A stretch of 64,000 bases of DNA from Helochares maculicollis (Eukaryota > Arthropoda > Insecta > Coleoptera > Hydrophilidae). Made by a program: the position numbers and the translations under genes. Below are positions 26,941 to 37,969 of this stretch, one piece after another. Within the stretch, counting starts at the first letter, position 1. The number at the start of each line of letters is the position of its first letter. Location: the NCBI GenBank assembly GCA_033557835.1, contig JAWQRO010000027.1:1-64000 (forward strand), written 5' to 3'. The notes under the pieces are model-generated. The model ran no database searches and was not told the origin of the DNA. It saw only the letters and a list, made by a program, of their open reading frames with translations.

Positions 26941-29900
26941 TGAAGTAACCCTCACTCTCTTTTTAAAATATCCCGTTGTTGCCTTCATACAACGCCCTAA
27001 CTTTCATGCACATGCACGTCTTTGCATCTTTCACATGCAGTGAACGCTGTGGACGATATTACGTCTCCAGTTAAATAATTGCAGATATATGCATTAAATG
27101 GTCGATCGATTTTTCTTAGAAAGTGCTTTCGAGTAAATCATACAGACTTAGGTCTTAAAGGTAGCGTGAAACAATGCCGTGGGGACTGCATACCTCTTTA
27201 ATAACGCATAAAGAATCAAGAGTATTTGAAAAACGGCAGCATATGCTGGCATAATAAGTATCATATTAAACTTACTGTAAAAAAGTACTTAGACTGCATT
27301 CTCCTTTACCAACATTGTGAACGTTCACATGTTAACTATAAATTACACTGACGTTTTCGTCAAGTCTCATATTTTTAATGATGTGGCCTTACTGTGAGAA
27401 TACAAATTACGCTGGTATTGTTTAGGACGCAAAAATATTTATTGACGCGTCCTATTTAAAAAAAGCCCATGTCGTCTACATTAAATTTACATTTACGCAG
27501 ATATGTTAGTTTACTATCAGAATTTATGCAAACGACTGGATATTTAATAAATAATTCATTAAGTTCACAAGCCCAACTCTATAGTTTATCAAGGATTCAA
27601 TTTATTTGCTACTGATACCTTTGCTTATGTTTATACATTACAAGAATGGCTTAAGTGGCAGCTGAATTTAATTATTACGTGCTATAATCATATCGACTTG
27701 CAAATATCTTCTATAATTCCATCAGCTCTATGAATAAAATTAAAATTTGAACGGGGAAAATTAAAAACCTTGTTTTATTACACAAATAAATGTCCGTCCT
27801 GTCGTTTTCAGTCAAGGGCAGGATTCACACAATACATCTTCGAACTACATTTAATTAAGTATAAAAGGCCGTTTGTGAGTATTTACTCGAGCTTGGTTGT
27901 TAAGTCTGGCAATACCATTAGCGTTCATTACCGCATATTTATCTGCACATTTCGAAAAAATAATTATCGTAGCGGTCGTACTTTTCTTTGGTGGAATTTT
28001 GATGCGAATGTATATTTTTTTAATCCCAGTGTCCGCAATACGGTGTTACTGAAGTGTTAATCAAGATGGTACACAGCAGATGGCACGTGCCACCACAAAA
28101 GCAGGTGCTTTTATACTTCTATAAGCATTTATTATTTTAATACCACGTGACCTAGAACATAAAGCTATCCGAAACATCACATTTTAAAATGGATATTCAC
28201 CATCAGAAGCAAAACTAATGTAGCCCATAATTAGTAATGATTACTACGTTGCGACATAATTTATATGTATTATGGACATTACTTATTTTATTCGACGCGA
28301 ACGGAGAATAATGAGTTTCGATTAGATGTTTTTGTACAAATTTAATAATACATCGAAAGGGGGGAAAATGCAAAATTATAGGAGGTTGAACCGTAGTTTG
28401 GGATTATTCCATCAGGTTGGCTCGAGCATCGGTTATGCAGCGCGGGTCTATAATTTTTGGTGAAAATATGTCTTTATTGATAAACTTTGCCTGGCATGCA
28501 AATATTCCCACAGGCAAATTTTTGTTACCAAAACCTTGACGTCGCACAGCTTAGCCAGTTCATTATGAACAATATATTGGATTGTTTCTACTTTAACCAC
28601 GCCTCGATTAAATCTTATTGGTGTTACTATTTTCCATAACTCTAACAATTGCTCTGTGGCAATATGAACTATCGGTTCCAAGCACAAACATGTTCATCTT
28701 GATTATTCTTAGGTGTTGAAGGAATCGTAGACCAATGAACGGCAATCAACTTGGGTAAATTGGGTGCGATGCTCATTTAGAGTGGTTAGGCTCAATAAAT
28801 AATGCATTACTGAAAAGGCCACAACGGCATATTGTTTGCATTACTGCAGGGTGAGTTGTGTCAGGTCCGGTCGCCACATGCAAGGCAGGTGCCCTACGTA
28901 TTTACAGCACCGCGACTTCTACAACAGCTGCTTGCTATCTGTTATTAATTTTACTTAATAATATTCCCATTGTGATTATTTTTAATAGTTCCAACCGTTT
29001 TTATGACGAATTCCAGGATTAACACTGCAAAATATAATTGTTCCAGTTTTTATCGGTTGATACCCTTTGAAACCGATTTATTCTATCGGCGGTTTTGATA
29101 CATATATCTATTTGCTATGGTTTTTTTGTGTCGTTTTGATATCAACACTAATATCCGGCGATATATTCCTTATAATTGATAGAGTAACTTAAACGTTTCT
29201 TTTAATATAAAATTTTCACCAGACTTTGAGGAATCGCGTAAGCTCCGAAATTAACATTCCCGTCCCTTAAATTCTTGCTCTAATCTAACTTCTTTCGATG
29301 AACATGTGGGGTTAGTTAAGCTCATGGTTCCAACTCATTGCTATAACTCTGGTTAAAAATATTATTTGTTAAATTATAACCGAAAATCCTGTTAAATTTT
29401 ATTTTATTTTGACCATTAACTCTGTTAATAGCAAGTGGCAGATTTCTGCCCTAGCTTTAACGTAAACTTACTTCTCACTGAAAATCAGCAAACTAAACTT
29501 CTCGTCTCAGGTGTTACGAGTAGGCGTATGGTAATTGTGAGTTCAAATGAAGTTACAAACATGTTCCGACTTCCTGAACTCTCCACATTGATTTTTAGAT
29601 TAAGATCAAGTGTTACTTTCTGGAAATTAATTAAAATACTCCTACAAGAAACACAATTTAGCATAATGCAAAATTTATGTTCATGCTCAGTTATTAAGTT
29701 TATTAAAAGTCGTCTGTGATTACATTGGAAGCCGAAGCAAATTTAGAAGAAGCTGGTTTTGGGTTTCATAAGAAATTGTGAAGCCTATATATAAATCACT
29801 TGAGCAAAATTTTTATAGGTTAGGCTTAGGACCTGGCTAAAGTCATAGAGTCATAATTTTCGTCCAATCAAAACATTACTTTTAATTACACTTCCAAAAA

Positions 29901-31853
29901 GTTGAGCGAGGCGGTTGACTGTCAAGAAATATCGCATTCCATATGTAATCTGCGGTGCTTCTTAATTTCTAAAATGCATCTTCAGCGTCACAGGTGCTTC
30001 CAAAGCCAATCACAAAGTGTTTTTTAATTGATTGTTTCAGTACTATCATCAAAATGATCTCAAAACCGCTCAATATTCATTCAACCGACTTGACTCATAA
30101 ACATGCAAGAATGTCTTTAAATAAAGGAAAGAGGCGTAAATCTGAATTGTATGAGGTTCAGAATTAGCAGTCACTGTAAGTTTTTATATTGCTGGGAGTT
30201 GCCTAGGCACGGGCTTGAGACGTGCGACCTCCTTCATCACGTACCGACAAATAGACGCTCTAGGTTCGTTGTGTCGCGTACTCACCGCTGACGGCGGCGT
30301 GGGTGCTTTATATTCAATTCGTCATGAAACTAATGAACATTATACACTACTCTTAAGTGCCTCTACAAACCTTGCACAATTCCAAAAATATCCAGACTCT
30401 GTTGCTAATAGAGGCTGTTTTACATTTTAAAACATATGTTGTGGCGGAAATCGCAACTTCTGGAACTTAGACTTAAATGTAGCTTAGCGTACCATATTTT
30501 GCGTGTCATTTAAAGTCCCTGAATCCATTTTGACCATTTTCGGCATTCCGCCTCTGTACGTATGTGTAAACACGATAGCGCTCTGCCGTTTTGAGGTGAT
30601 CAAAATTTGCCATAGGGTTATTGGGGCAAAATCGAAGATCCGAATCGACTTTTAGAGCATATTAGACTCACGGAACTACTTTTTTACCTGCATAGTTTTG
30701 AAATTTGTTAAAGTAAACCAGTCTTGGAAATAGAAATATCAAGATAAAATTTTGCACTCACATTAAATGCCAGTAAAAATAACAAGTACAAAATGATTAA
30801 TATAATCAGAGCACTAGAAGTACTACTTTTTCATTTTGAAAACCTCATGTTAAGTAGGCATTGGAATAAAAAAATTCAACATTGTTACATAGCGACTAAA
30901 AATTGCAAAAATGCACTAAAACTAGTAGTTTTGTGCAAACCTGAAACCCGGAAAAAAGTTATACAAACTCAGTATTAGCAACTACTCAAAAATATTTTAA
31001 TTTTTTTAAATACAAATCATAGTATATTACCTAAATTTGTATTTACAGGGGCTTCTTAAAATACTTTAAATATGTTCTTAAAAAGAAACGATAACTTTTA
31101 TGCTATGCATGCTTGTATACAAAAATGTTGGGTGGATGCTGTATTTCTGCAAAACATATGAAGATCGGTCATGAAATTGCCCCTTTTGTAACTCAACGCC
31201 TTAGCGTTAGCTCATTATAGCCCTTGTCTTAATGTCTTAATCGTCCTATGCAATTTATTGTATTCCAAGCGCAGATAACCGGGGCAAATTACTCTGTAGA
31301 TTACTAGTAACTGATAAACTCATAAAATTGTCCAGCGAAACCTACGCCAAGTCTAAGCAGCATCGCCCGCGGTCTCGTGCAGGTTGCATAGCGTGCGTAA
31401 TTCAACTCTTTGACATATGATTTGCTACTGAAAATGAACATGAAGTACAAAAAACCACGTTTATAAAATACGTGCAATTACATTTTGATTTATACCCGCA
31501 ATTAATTTTACAATTTTAATCCATATATCTTATTTTATGAATATGTAGAACCTAAGTGCCAAACTATATACCGGCAATTATGTCATTTGAAAAGTGCTTT
31601 GTATCACATGCATTAACAATAAATTTCGAAGTAATTGCCGCAGCAAACGTGACACTTTTTCTTGTGTCACCTTAAGAAAATTTATTTCACCAATGAGATG
31701 ATTGATTGGCGAAATGCTCGAGGAAAGTGTTTTTTTGTAGGAACCTATTAACACCTTAGTAAATTTATTGCGCAAATTTTTCTCTCACTTCGACGAAACG
31801 TAAATCTATCGTGAAAGTGAACTGTTAAATTAACAATGAGTCTTTATTTACAG

Positions 31854-31967
31854 ATATTCCGTCGCAGGTGCCACTGACGCCGGGCCTGAATACGAAAATG
31901 TCGGAAGTGCTTAAGGTTTCATATGCATCATGGGAAAAGGAACAAGTTAGATTAAATATACCCAGAG
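31854..31967 (+). CDS. pnt: pnt exon: PLTP phosphorylation segment and start of PNT domain
   Basis: This 114-base exon follows TTTACAG and ends in CCCAGAG|GTAAGT; it is phase 1 at both ends and encodes 38 residues. It begins DIPSQVPLTPG and continues through KMSEVLKVSYASWEKEQVR to LNIPR. The family signature is a proline-directed Thr site (PLTP) followed by the N-terminal helices of the Pointed domain, as in ETS1 (VPLLTP...ALKATFSGFTKEQ). In fly PntP2 the single MAP-kinase target Thr lies in the same motif, and its phosphorylation by Rolled/ERK downstream of EGFR-Ras turns the factor on. This exon should therefore carry the regulatory switch of the long isoform. The split Asp codon at the 3' border joins the next exon's PRNW exactly. 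The identity as an ETS1/2-class gene is firm; the specific name pointed rests on it being the fly member of this class. Confidence 0.9.
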
Positions 31968-32226
31968 GTAAGTTAATTCATAATAATTAGCCTCACAAAA
32001 CTATATTTCTAATCACAAATGTATCAAATTGCTGGAAGGCAATCGTCAATCTGAAATTCATATTTTCATAAGTTGTTGGCAGACTGCAAACTAAATATAT
32101 GCCCAAAGAAGCGCTTATAGTCAGCGTTTTTTCATATTTCGAGCAATTTTTTCAGGTTGAAGATAAATTTTTTGACCGAATTATCGTCGAAAAGGCGTAT
32201 GAAGTATATGTTTGGCTTATAACAAT

Positions 32227-32660
32227 AAGACTTTTTGGTACCAATGAAACTTTTTGGGGTTACATTTTAGTACTAATAAGACTTTTTGATGGTCAATTTT
32301 GGTACCAGTGAGACTTTTTGGGGGTACATTTTGGTACTAATGAGACTTTTTGGGAGTACATTTTGGTACGAAGGAGACTTTTTGGGGGTTCATTTTGGTA
32401 CGAATGAGACTTTGGGGGCACATTTTGGTACAAACGAGTCTTTTTGGGGGTACATTTTGGTACAAATGAGACTTTTTGGGAGTACATTTTGGTACGAGTG
32501 AGACTTTTTGGGGGTACATTTTGGTACCAATGAGACTTTTTGGGGGTATATTTTGGTACCAGTGAGACTTTTTGAGGTTACATTTTGGTTACAATGAGAC
32601 TTTTTTGCGATACATTTCCGTACCAATGAGACTTTTTGGGGATTCATTTTTAACCCAATA
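32227..32660. repeat. 32-bp minisatellite, about 13 units
   Basis: The unit is GAGACTTTTTGGGGGTACAT followed by TTTGGTACCAAT. About 13 full-length units and one short unit at the left edge follow each other without spacers; one unit is 30 bases. Variation is concentrated in the G run and in the bases after GGTAC. Because 32 is not a multiple of three and the unit has few stops, open frames run through it on both strands (for example 32390-32647 minus). These give PKCTPKKSH-type peptides that are by-products of the repeat. Confidence 0.95.
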
Positions 32661-33349
32661 AGATAGAATGAAAATAGTGATTATGAAGAAAATTACTGTG
32701 ACAATTATTCAGCAACAACATATTTAAATTTTTGCCAACTTATGAACAGCGCCTTATATCCATTACAACTCTCTTCCATCTAGTCTTGTTCTCTTTAGTT
32801 ACGTTTTATCTATTCTTAATCTGTTTTAGCAAATGTTAAATCTTGGACTCGGTTGACAAGACTAAAGAGTATATCAAAACGCAAAACCACTTCTGGTTCT
32901 GTCACTGTTTCAAATAATTGCAAGATATCCCATCGCTCAATGCCTTCTTGCGTCGCTGTTTCTACCTCAAAATATATGTTCTTGTTATAATTGGAATAGC
33001 ATTTTGCATCTTATCCATATTTTGATTCCCCGTTTTACTTGTTCCTTCAACGTGTATTGCTTCATAATGGATCTCTCTTTGAATAGTGTCGTACATGCAT
33101 CAATTGATTGACAATTGTCGTGTCTACATTTTTGGGTCGTTCAGTTTAGACATTCTCATTGTGTCTATATAATAAACCTTGTTAGCTTATACATGTTTAT
33201 TTGGATCGTTTACATACAATTTTGACCTAAGAAAATGTAACACGTGTCAAACTTCTCCTTTTACCATGACCAGTAATCTCAAAATTTTGGTAATTTGCTG
33301 TCAGAAATCAAGAAATTTTCATCAAAAAGTCTAATTATTTCACCTGTAT

Positions 33350-33697
33350 CAGCTGTTTGATTTCACCATCTTCATCTTTCCAAAAATGTGTTTGTTTGTA
33401 TTCTCTACCATACCAAGCAATAACCTGGGTCGAAACAGCTTTTTAAAATCCTGCAGTTTAGCAGAAGTTCTTCCAATATTTTCATTAATATTCTAATTCC
33501 GGAAAAACTCTAAATTTTGCTACATTTCGTAATGCATCTGACCAAATTATATCTGGATATGCACTTCCACCGCTTAAGTTTTCCTTTCGTTTTATTTGAG
33601 TTATTTCCTCTTCAATATTAAAGCCATCATCGTCTTCATCAAAGGAACAACTTTTATGAGATTCATCTGAACCATTACCATAATCTGAATATATCAC
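33350..33697 (-). pseudogene. Probable piggyBac-like transposase N-terminal relic
   Basis: On the minus strand an acidic stretch (FDEDDDGFNIEEE, 33485-33697) is followed by YPDIIWSDALRNVAKFRVF. After a frame change it continues with NINENIGRTSAKLQDF and FRPRLLLGMVENTNKHIF. An acidic leader followed by a D-F-x-x-L-F...IV..TN element is how piggyBac-family transposases begin. The rest of the protein is not convincing, so the call depends on this N-terminal pattern alone. Another domesticated or unknown family is possible. Confidence 0.45.
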
Positions 33698-35290
33698 CTA
33701 TATGTATATATCATCTATAACAAATAAATCATCTTCAATAGATTCCAAGCTCGTCGAATGTTCAGCATAGTAAATCATCCTCTCTTAATTTTTATTTGGT
33801 ACTGACAAGTACTAATGGAAATTTTGAAAGGAAATTGAAAACATTTGCATGGATACCTATTCGACCTTCATTCCTTAGATATAACTTCAGTGAACTTCAT
33901 TGATCGTGAAAATGGCAAAGAGCAAGCTGACGATTAACACAATGAAATGATTTAATGCCGCCTCTCAATTGTGCAACTCTGCAATACTCTATTTCTGATG
34001 AAACAAAAATTCTAAGGACGCTCCGCGCAGCATATTTTCATTTAACAATCTGTTCAACAAGTTGTTCGTGGAGACGATAACACGCTTCTAGTAGTACACA
34101 AGAATTTAAAAACAATGGTGCCCACTCATGTGACAATGCCATCCACGAACATGACATAAGTTTGAAACCATTGTCCTTAGAGCGAGCGTTACAAGACTGA
34201 CGTCATACTTAATGGATATCATTTCATATACAATTTATCTGTGTCTGGTTACAGAAACACAATGTACTCTTGTAAATTAGCGGCTTTTTCATTCGATTTT
34301 GTGTGTCAACAAGACGTAGCTAAGATTCTGAAGGAATTTGACATTGATCTGTTTTGTTTACTTTTTTCTGCGGTTAAAGTAGCGAACTCTAATATATCAA
34401 AACCATGTGCAACAAAAGCAGTTAAAATTGACCAATGCTTGGTAATATTCATTTTGTATATTATAAATCGGTATAAAATATCTATTTCACAAAGAAATTT
34501 GTAAATTAATTAAGGATCAATTATGAAGAGTTTGCTCTTCACGTTTTGCCTAGTCATTTACAAAAATTTTCCAGAAAGTAAATGTTTAATGCAAGTTTTA
34601 ATGGAAGCCCAGAGATTAATATAAATGTTATCAAGTAGCTTTAAACCGTCAAATGAACGTGCAAAATTTTATAAATTTAATAACAATTGTATTTAAATAA
34701 ACAGGTTTTAAGTAAATTCAATTTAAATAGAAAAAATATCTGCCCTGTAGTAAAATTAAAAACCTTTTGAATAATATGCGCTTAATATCAGCATATTTTT
34801 CCAACAACTTATGGTAATTTTTAATTTATTCCCAGAAACGTATTTTTAAATGAGCAACTTGTTGCCTGGAACGCGCACCGAAAATAAAGTCAAACAAAAG
34901 CCATGTACATTTCAAGGATCAAGGAGCATTGGGTCGAGGAGCATCCATGCATGAGCACTTAAAAAAAGTTGGCAATACTGGTGTGGGCGTAATAGAGCGG
35001 CTACAATTGGTGAGCAGTCAACCGATGCGACTGGTATCAAAGTAAAAATCTCTAATTACACCCAAACGAACAATAGCGCTGCCACGACGCAGTTTGTAAT
35101 GCCTTTTCCAATATGTGATATTGCAATATTTTCACAATTACTTTTTGTAGGTGCGCTTCTACTCGTTCGACCTTACTGTGATGTGCGTTAACACCTATGA
35201 ACATTAAAAGCGTCAAATATGTTTCGAACATTAATAAAAAATTCCTGGAAGTGAATCACCAACATTTAATATCTTAATAATTAATACTCT

Positions 35291-35307
35291 ATCTCTCTCT
35301 CTCTCTT
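35291..35307. repeat. TC microsatellite
   Basis: A short uninterrupted run of TC dinucleotides. Confidence 0.85.
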
Positions 35308-37768
35308 TCACTCAAATTCTGTTGTGCGTCTATTGCACAGCTGTGTTATGAATTTGTAATTCGAATTTGCGAAAATTAAGTAATTTATCATCTATTCTAT
35401 TCAAATGTCATTTACCTGCAAATATTCATAATTCATTTTCAAGTGCTGACAGGTTGGAGCCTACAACCCTTCCTTATCTTATCTCCAAAATTTGAAAGTT
35501 GCTTCGTTATTATCTATAATGTATCTATGTAGTCTATAATGAACAAGTGGTTCGACAAAACAGTGAGAAATGTTGATTACAAATAAATGTTTAAGTCTGG
35601 TTATCCAAGTTCTTTACAATAGAGCATAATGATTAATTTTCTAATAAAATAGACTTACCGTGCAAAAATGGCATAACATACTTCATCCACTTTTCTCACA
35701 TTTCACTAACTCCCATTCGTCTAGAAACATATGAAAAGAGAGGATGTTGAGTATTTATTCGCCATTGTAAGATCTTCGGTGTATTCGAAGTAACCTTCTG
35801 CAATCGGTTGCCAAATCACTTAATTCAAATGCCAAAATTGCAAATTCGCCGAGATATCTATCGGTCAGTGACAGTATAGTTCGAAGATAGAATTGTTCGA
35901 ATGGTAAATGGGGTAAATCTGAGCCATCGTGCAGCCATATAGGAACCAACCGGAAACAATCAGATAGGCGCGGGTCAGCGAAAGTTTCCGCTTCTATTGA
36001 AAATCAACAACGTGTGACGGTTCAGCATCCGCTGTATCACAACTTGTGAAATCACCTGAAAATAATTACTTATTCAAACATGTAGTCATGGCACATATGT
36101 CTAATTATTAATGAATTCGAAGCGCAATTTTAATCAGTAGGGGTAAGACTAGATGACCCAGGCAGATGTCTTTGTACTGTAGCTGCCATGCACCCAAGTT
36201 GGACCATGTAGATACACGAAGCTATGTCAGAACCTACTTTTAATGCCTCCCAATTATAATTCTTAAATACATACCAAGAACAATGAAATTTTAATACATT
36301 CAATTTACAAACGTAAAAACCTCGAAAACATTCTTATTTTTAAAAGAAATCTCACTAATAAGCCGCGTATTCCTGAAGACTTACTTCAAATTGCTTTTAT
36401 TATTTTTCCTAGATTATAATTTTAAGCACAATTATAGTCATTTACCGAGACGTCCGACTGACTTCTGAAGTCACTCACCATAATTGGTTATTTAGCATCA
36501 GTTTATTTAACGAAAACAAAATTCCCATCTTGAAATCAGAAAGACCATTTACAGAGTTGAGTTTATTTTTGCAAAGCACGTAATAATGCAAAGGCTTCTG
36601 GTTAATTATGTATTTCAAGAGGCATAACGATGCCATTTATTCTGATTACTTCAAGTTTGCAGAATCGAACACTTGCTCTTTCTGTCTAATTAAGATACAA
36701 TCCTTAGCAAAAATGTAAGTGAACGACTTTCCCGCACTACTGCATTGTTAATAGCATAATCCAGTTGAAGAGTTGACGACTAAAGACAGCTACATAAATC
36801 ATCGCCTAATTGCATTATTTAAACAAAACTAAAACCGAGCAAACTTCGTTTTCAATTTCATTCCAAGCGGGAAATAACTCCACGAGGAAACATATAAATC
36901 ACGAAATAGAATTTTGAAAAGCGGAATTCAATAAATTGCAAAGATGTATACGGTTTTTCGTTGCCGTTGAGTTCAGGAAATGATACTCGCGACTTCGAAC
37001 ACATCACCAATTGCATTATCAGAAACAATTTCCTAATCATATTGTGGCCCCACTTTCTTAGAATACTATTTAATCTCATAACGTACGTTAAATCGGGCAA
37101 TTTCTATATTAATGCAGCAGAGAGAACAGTTGAGGGGCCATTACCCGCACTGTAAATTACTTTTATGAAACCATTACTGAAACAATTTCGATTGTAAAAT
37201 TCTATTGTACTCGAGGATTTAATCGTGTACAAACATTTGAGGTATATGACCAAAATCCATCCATTTTCTCAGCAAGAAAGAGCGAGATAATGATTAATCT
37301 TTGCGAGAATTTCAAAAATGCCTGATACCAAATGAGAATATAAAAAATGGGCTTTTTGTATGAATGAGTGAACCTCTAGAAAACAATAGAAATTTTAACA
37401 GCGGATGAAAATCATGTACAAACAATACGTTCGGTTCCTTTGATGATGTTTACTCGGCCAACAAATGAATGGCCTGGCTAACAGATTTGTTTGTTTTTTC
37501 AATATTGGGCCGACAAACATTCAACATTCGGCTCGAGCCTGCCCGATATGCCCATCAGGTGTTGTGAGGTTAACACCTTAAAATTCTATTTACTTTGAAT
37601 TATCTACGTTGATAAAATTTTATTGTATTTAAAGCATATTGTTTTCTTTAATGATTAATAGCAAACTGAAGAAAAGAACTGCTCTTTAAAACACTCCTGC
37701 ATGAGTGTCGAATTTATCGACGCTTCGAGAATCACAGCAATCTACATGTGCATTTATTTTTTTTCCAG

Positions 37769-37969
37769 ATCCTCGTAATTGGACGGAAGGCCACGTCCAG
37801 CAATGGCTTCAATGGGTAGCAAAAGAATTTCATTTGGAAATCCCAATTCAACAAGAGTTTCACATGAAGGGCAAAGATATCCTCGCGATGGGAAAGGACG
37901 AACTGCTAAGGCGTGCTCCAGCGTATGCAGGGGATATTATGTGGGCACACTTAGATCTTTTATTGAAAG
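37769..37969 (+). CDS. pnt: pnt exon: core of the Pointed (SAM/PNT) domain
   Basis: A 201-base exon lies between TTTTTTTTCCAG and TTGAAAG|GTGAGC, phase 1 on both sides, encoding 67 residues. It opens DPRNWTEGHVQQWLQW, matching the DP-x-x-W-T-x-x-H-V start of PNT domains. It continues through AKEFHL, then FHMKGKDILAMGKDELL and APAYAGDIMWAHLDLLLK. The order MxG...LGK...AP..xGDIxWxHL is that of ETS1 (MNG...LGK...APDFVGDILWEHL), placing the protein in the ETS1/2/Pointed class rather than ERG/Ets21C, Yan or GABP-alpha. The five-helix PNT domain is a protein-interaction module. In PntP2 it docks ERK, and the related SAM proteins Mae/Edl and Yan compete through it. ATG 37705 upstream is intronic and not a start. 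Being symmetric, the exon could be skipped in frame, deleting most of the domain. Confidence 0.93.

Larger units (their letters stand above)
14985..31853 (+). other. pnt: Large pnt intron (about 16.9 kb)
   Basis: Lies between the proposed first exon and the PLTP exon, beginning GTAAGT and ending TTTACAG. It contains a TG/TA microsatellite near 16502-16528, a Tc3-like relic (17455-17930), a mariner relic (21721-22600) and a pyrimidine-rich repeat (26755-26940). All open frames in it are short, and none other than the transposon pieces resembles a known domain. A plus-strand frame at 19750-20031 (93 codons) is the most protein-like of the rest and I do not recognise it. Long 5' introns of developmental regulators often hold enhancers, but nothing here identifies one. 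Confidence 0.5.
31968..37768 (+). other. pnt: pnt intron with minisatellite and piggyBac-like relic
   Basis: Spans 5.8 kb, starting GTAAGT and ending in a T-rich tract plus CCAG. It contains the 32-base minisatellite at 32227-32660, a piggyBac-like relic at about 33350-33697, a TC microsatellite near 35291-35307 and otherwise AT-rich sequence. Short frames near 34851-35050 and 35755-35949 look somewhat protein-like but match no family I know. Confidence 0.6.

Noticed and set aside
26506..26943. 145-codon plus-strand frame, the longest in the window, hydrophobic
   Set aside because: Most of its 3' half is the pyrimidine-rich repeat, which encodes Phe/Leu/Ser by composition; no domain is visible.
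32286..32647. Overlapping open frames of 60-85 codons on both strands giving repeated PKCTPKKSH-type peptides
   Set aside because: They are produced by the 32-base repeat, whose length cycles through all frames; there is no start, splice or promoter evidence.
32227..32660. Regular 32-base repeats as a possible CRISPR array
   Set aside because: Units abut without spacers and the window is clearly eukaryotic.
34851..35043. Short protein-like frames (MSNLLPGTRTENK and VGNTGVGVIERLQ)
   Set aside because: Both are under 40 codons, in different frames, and match no family; too weak to call.
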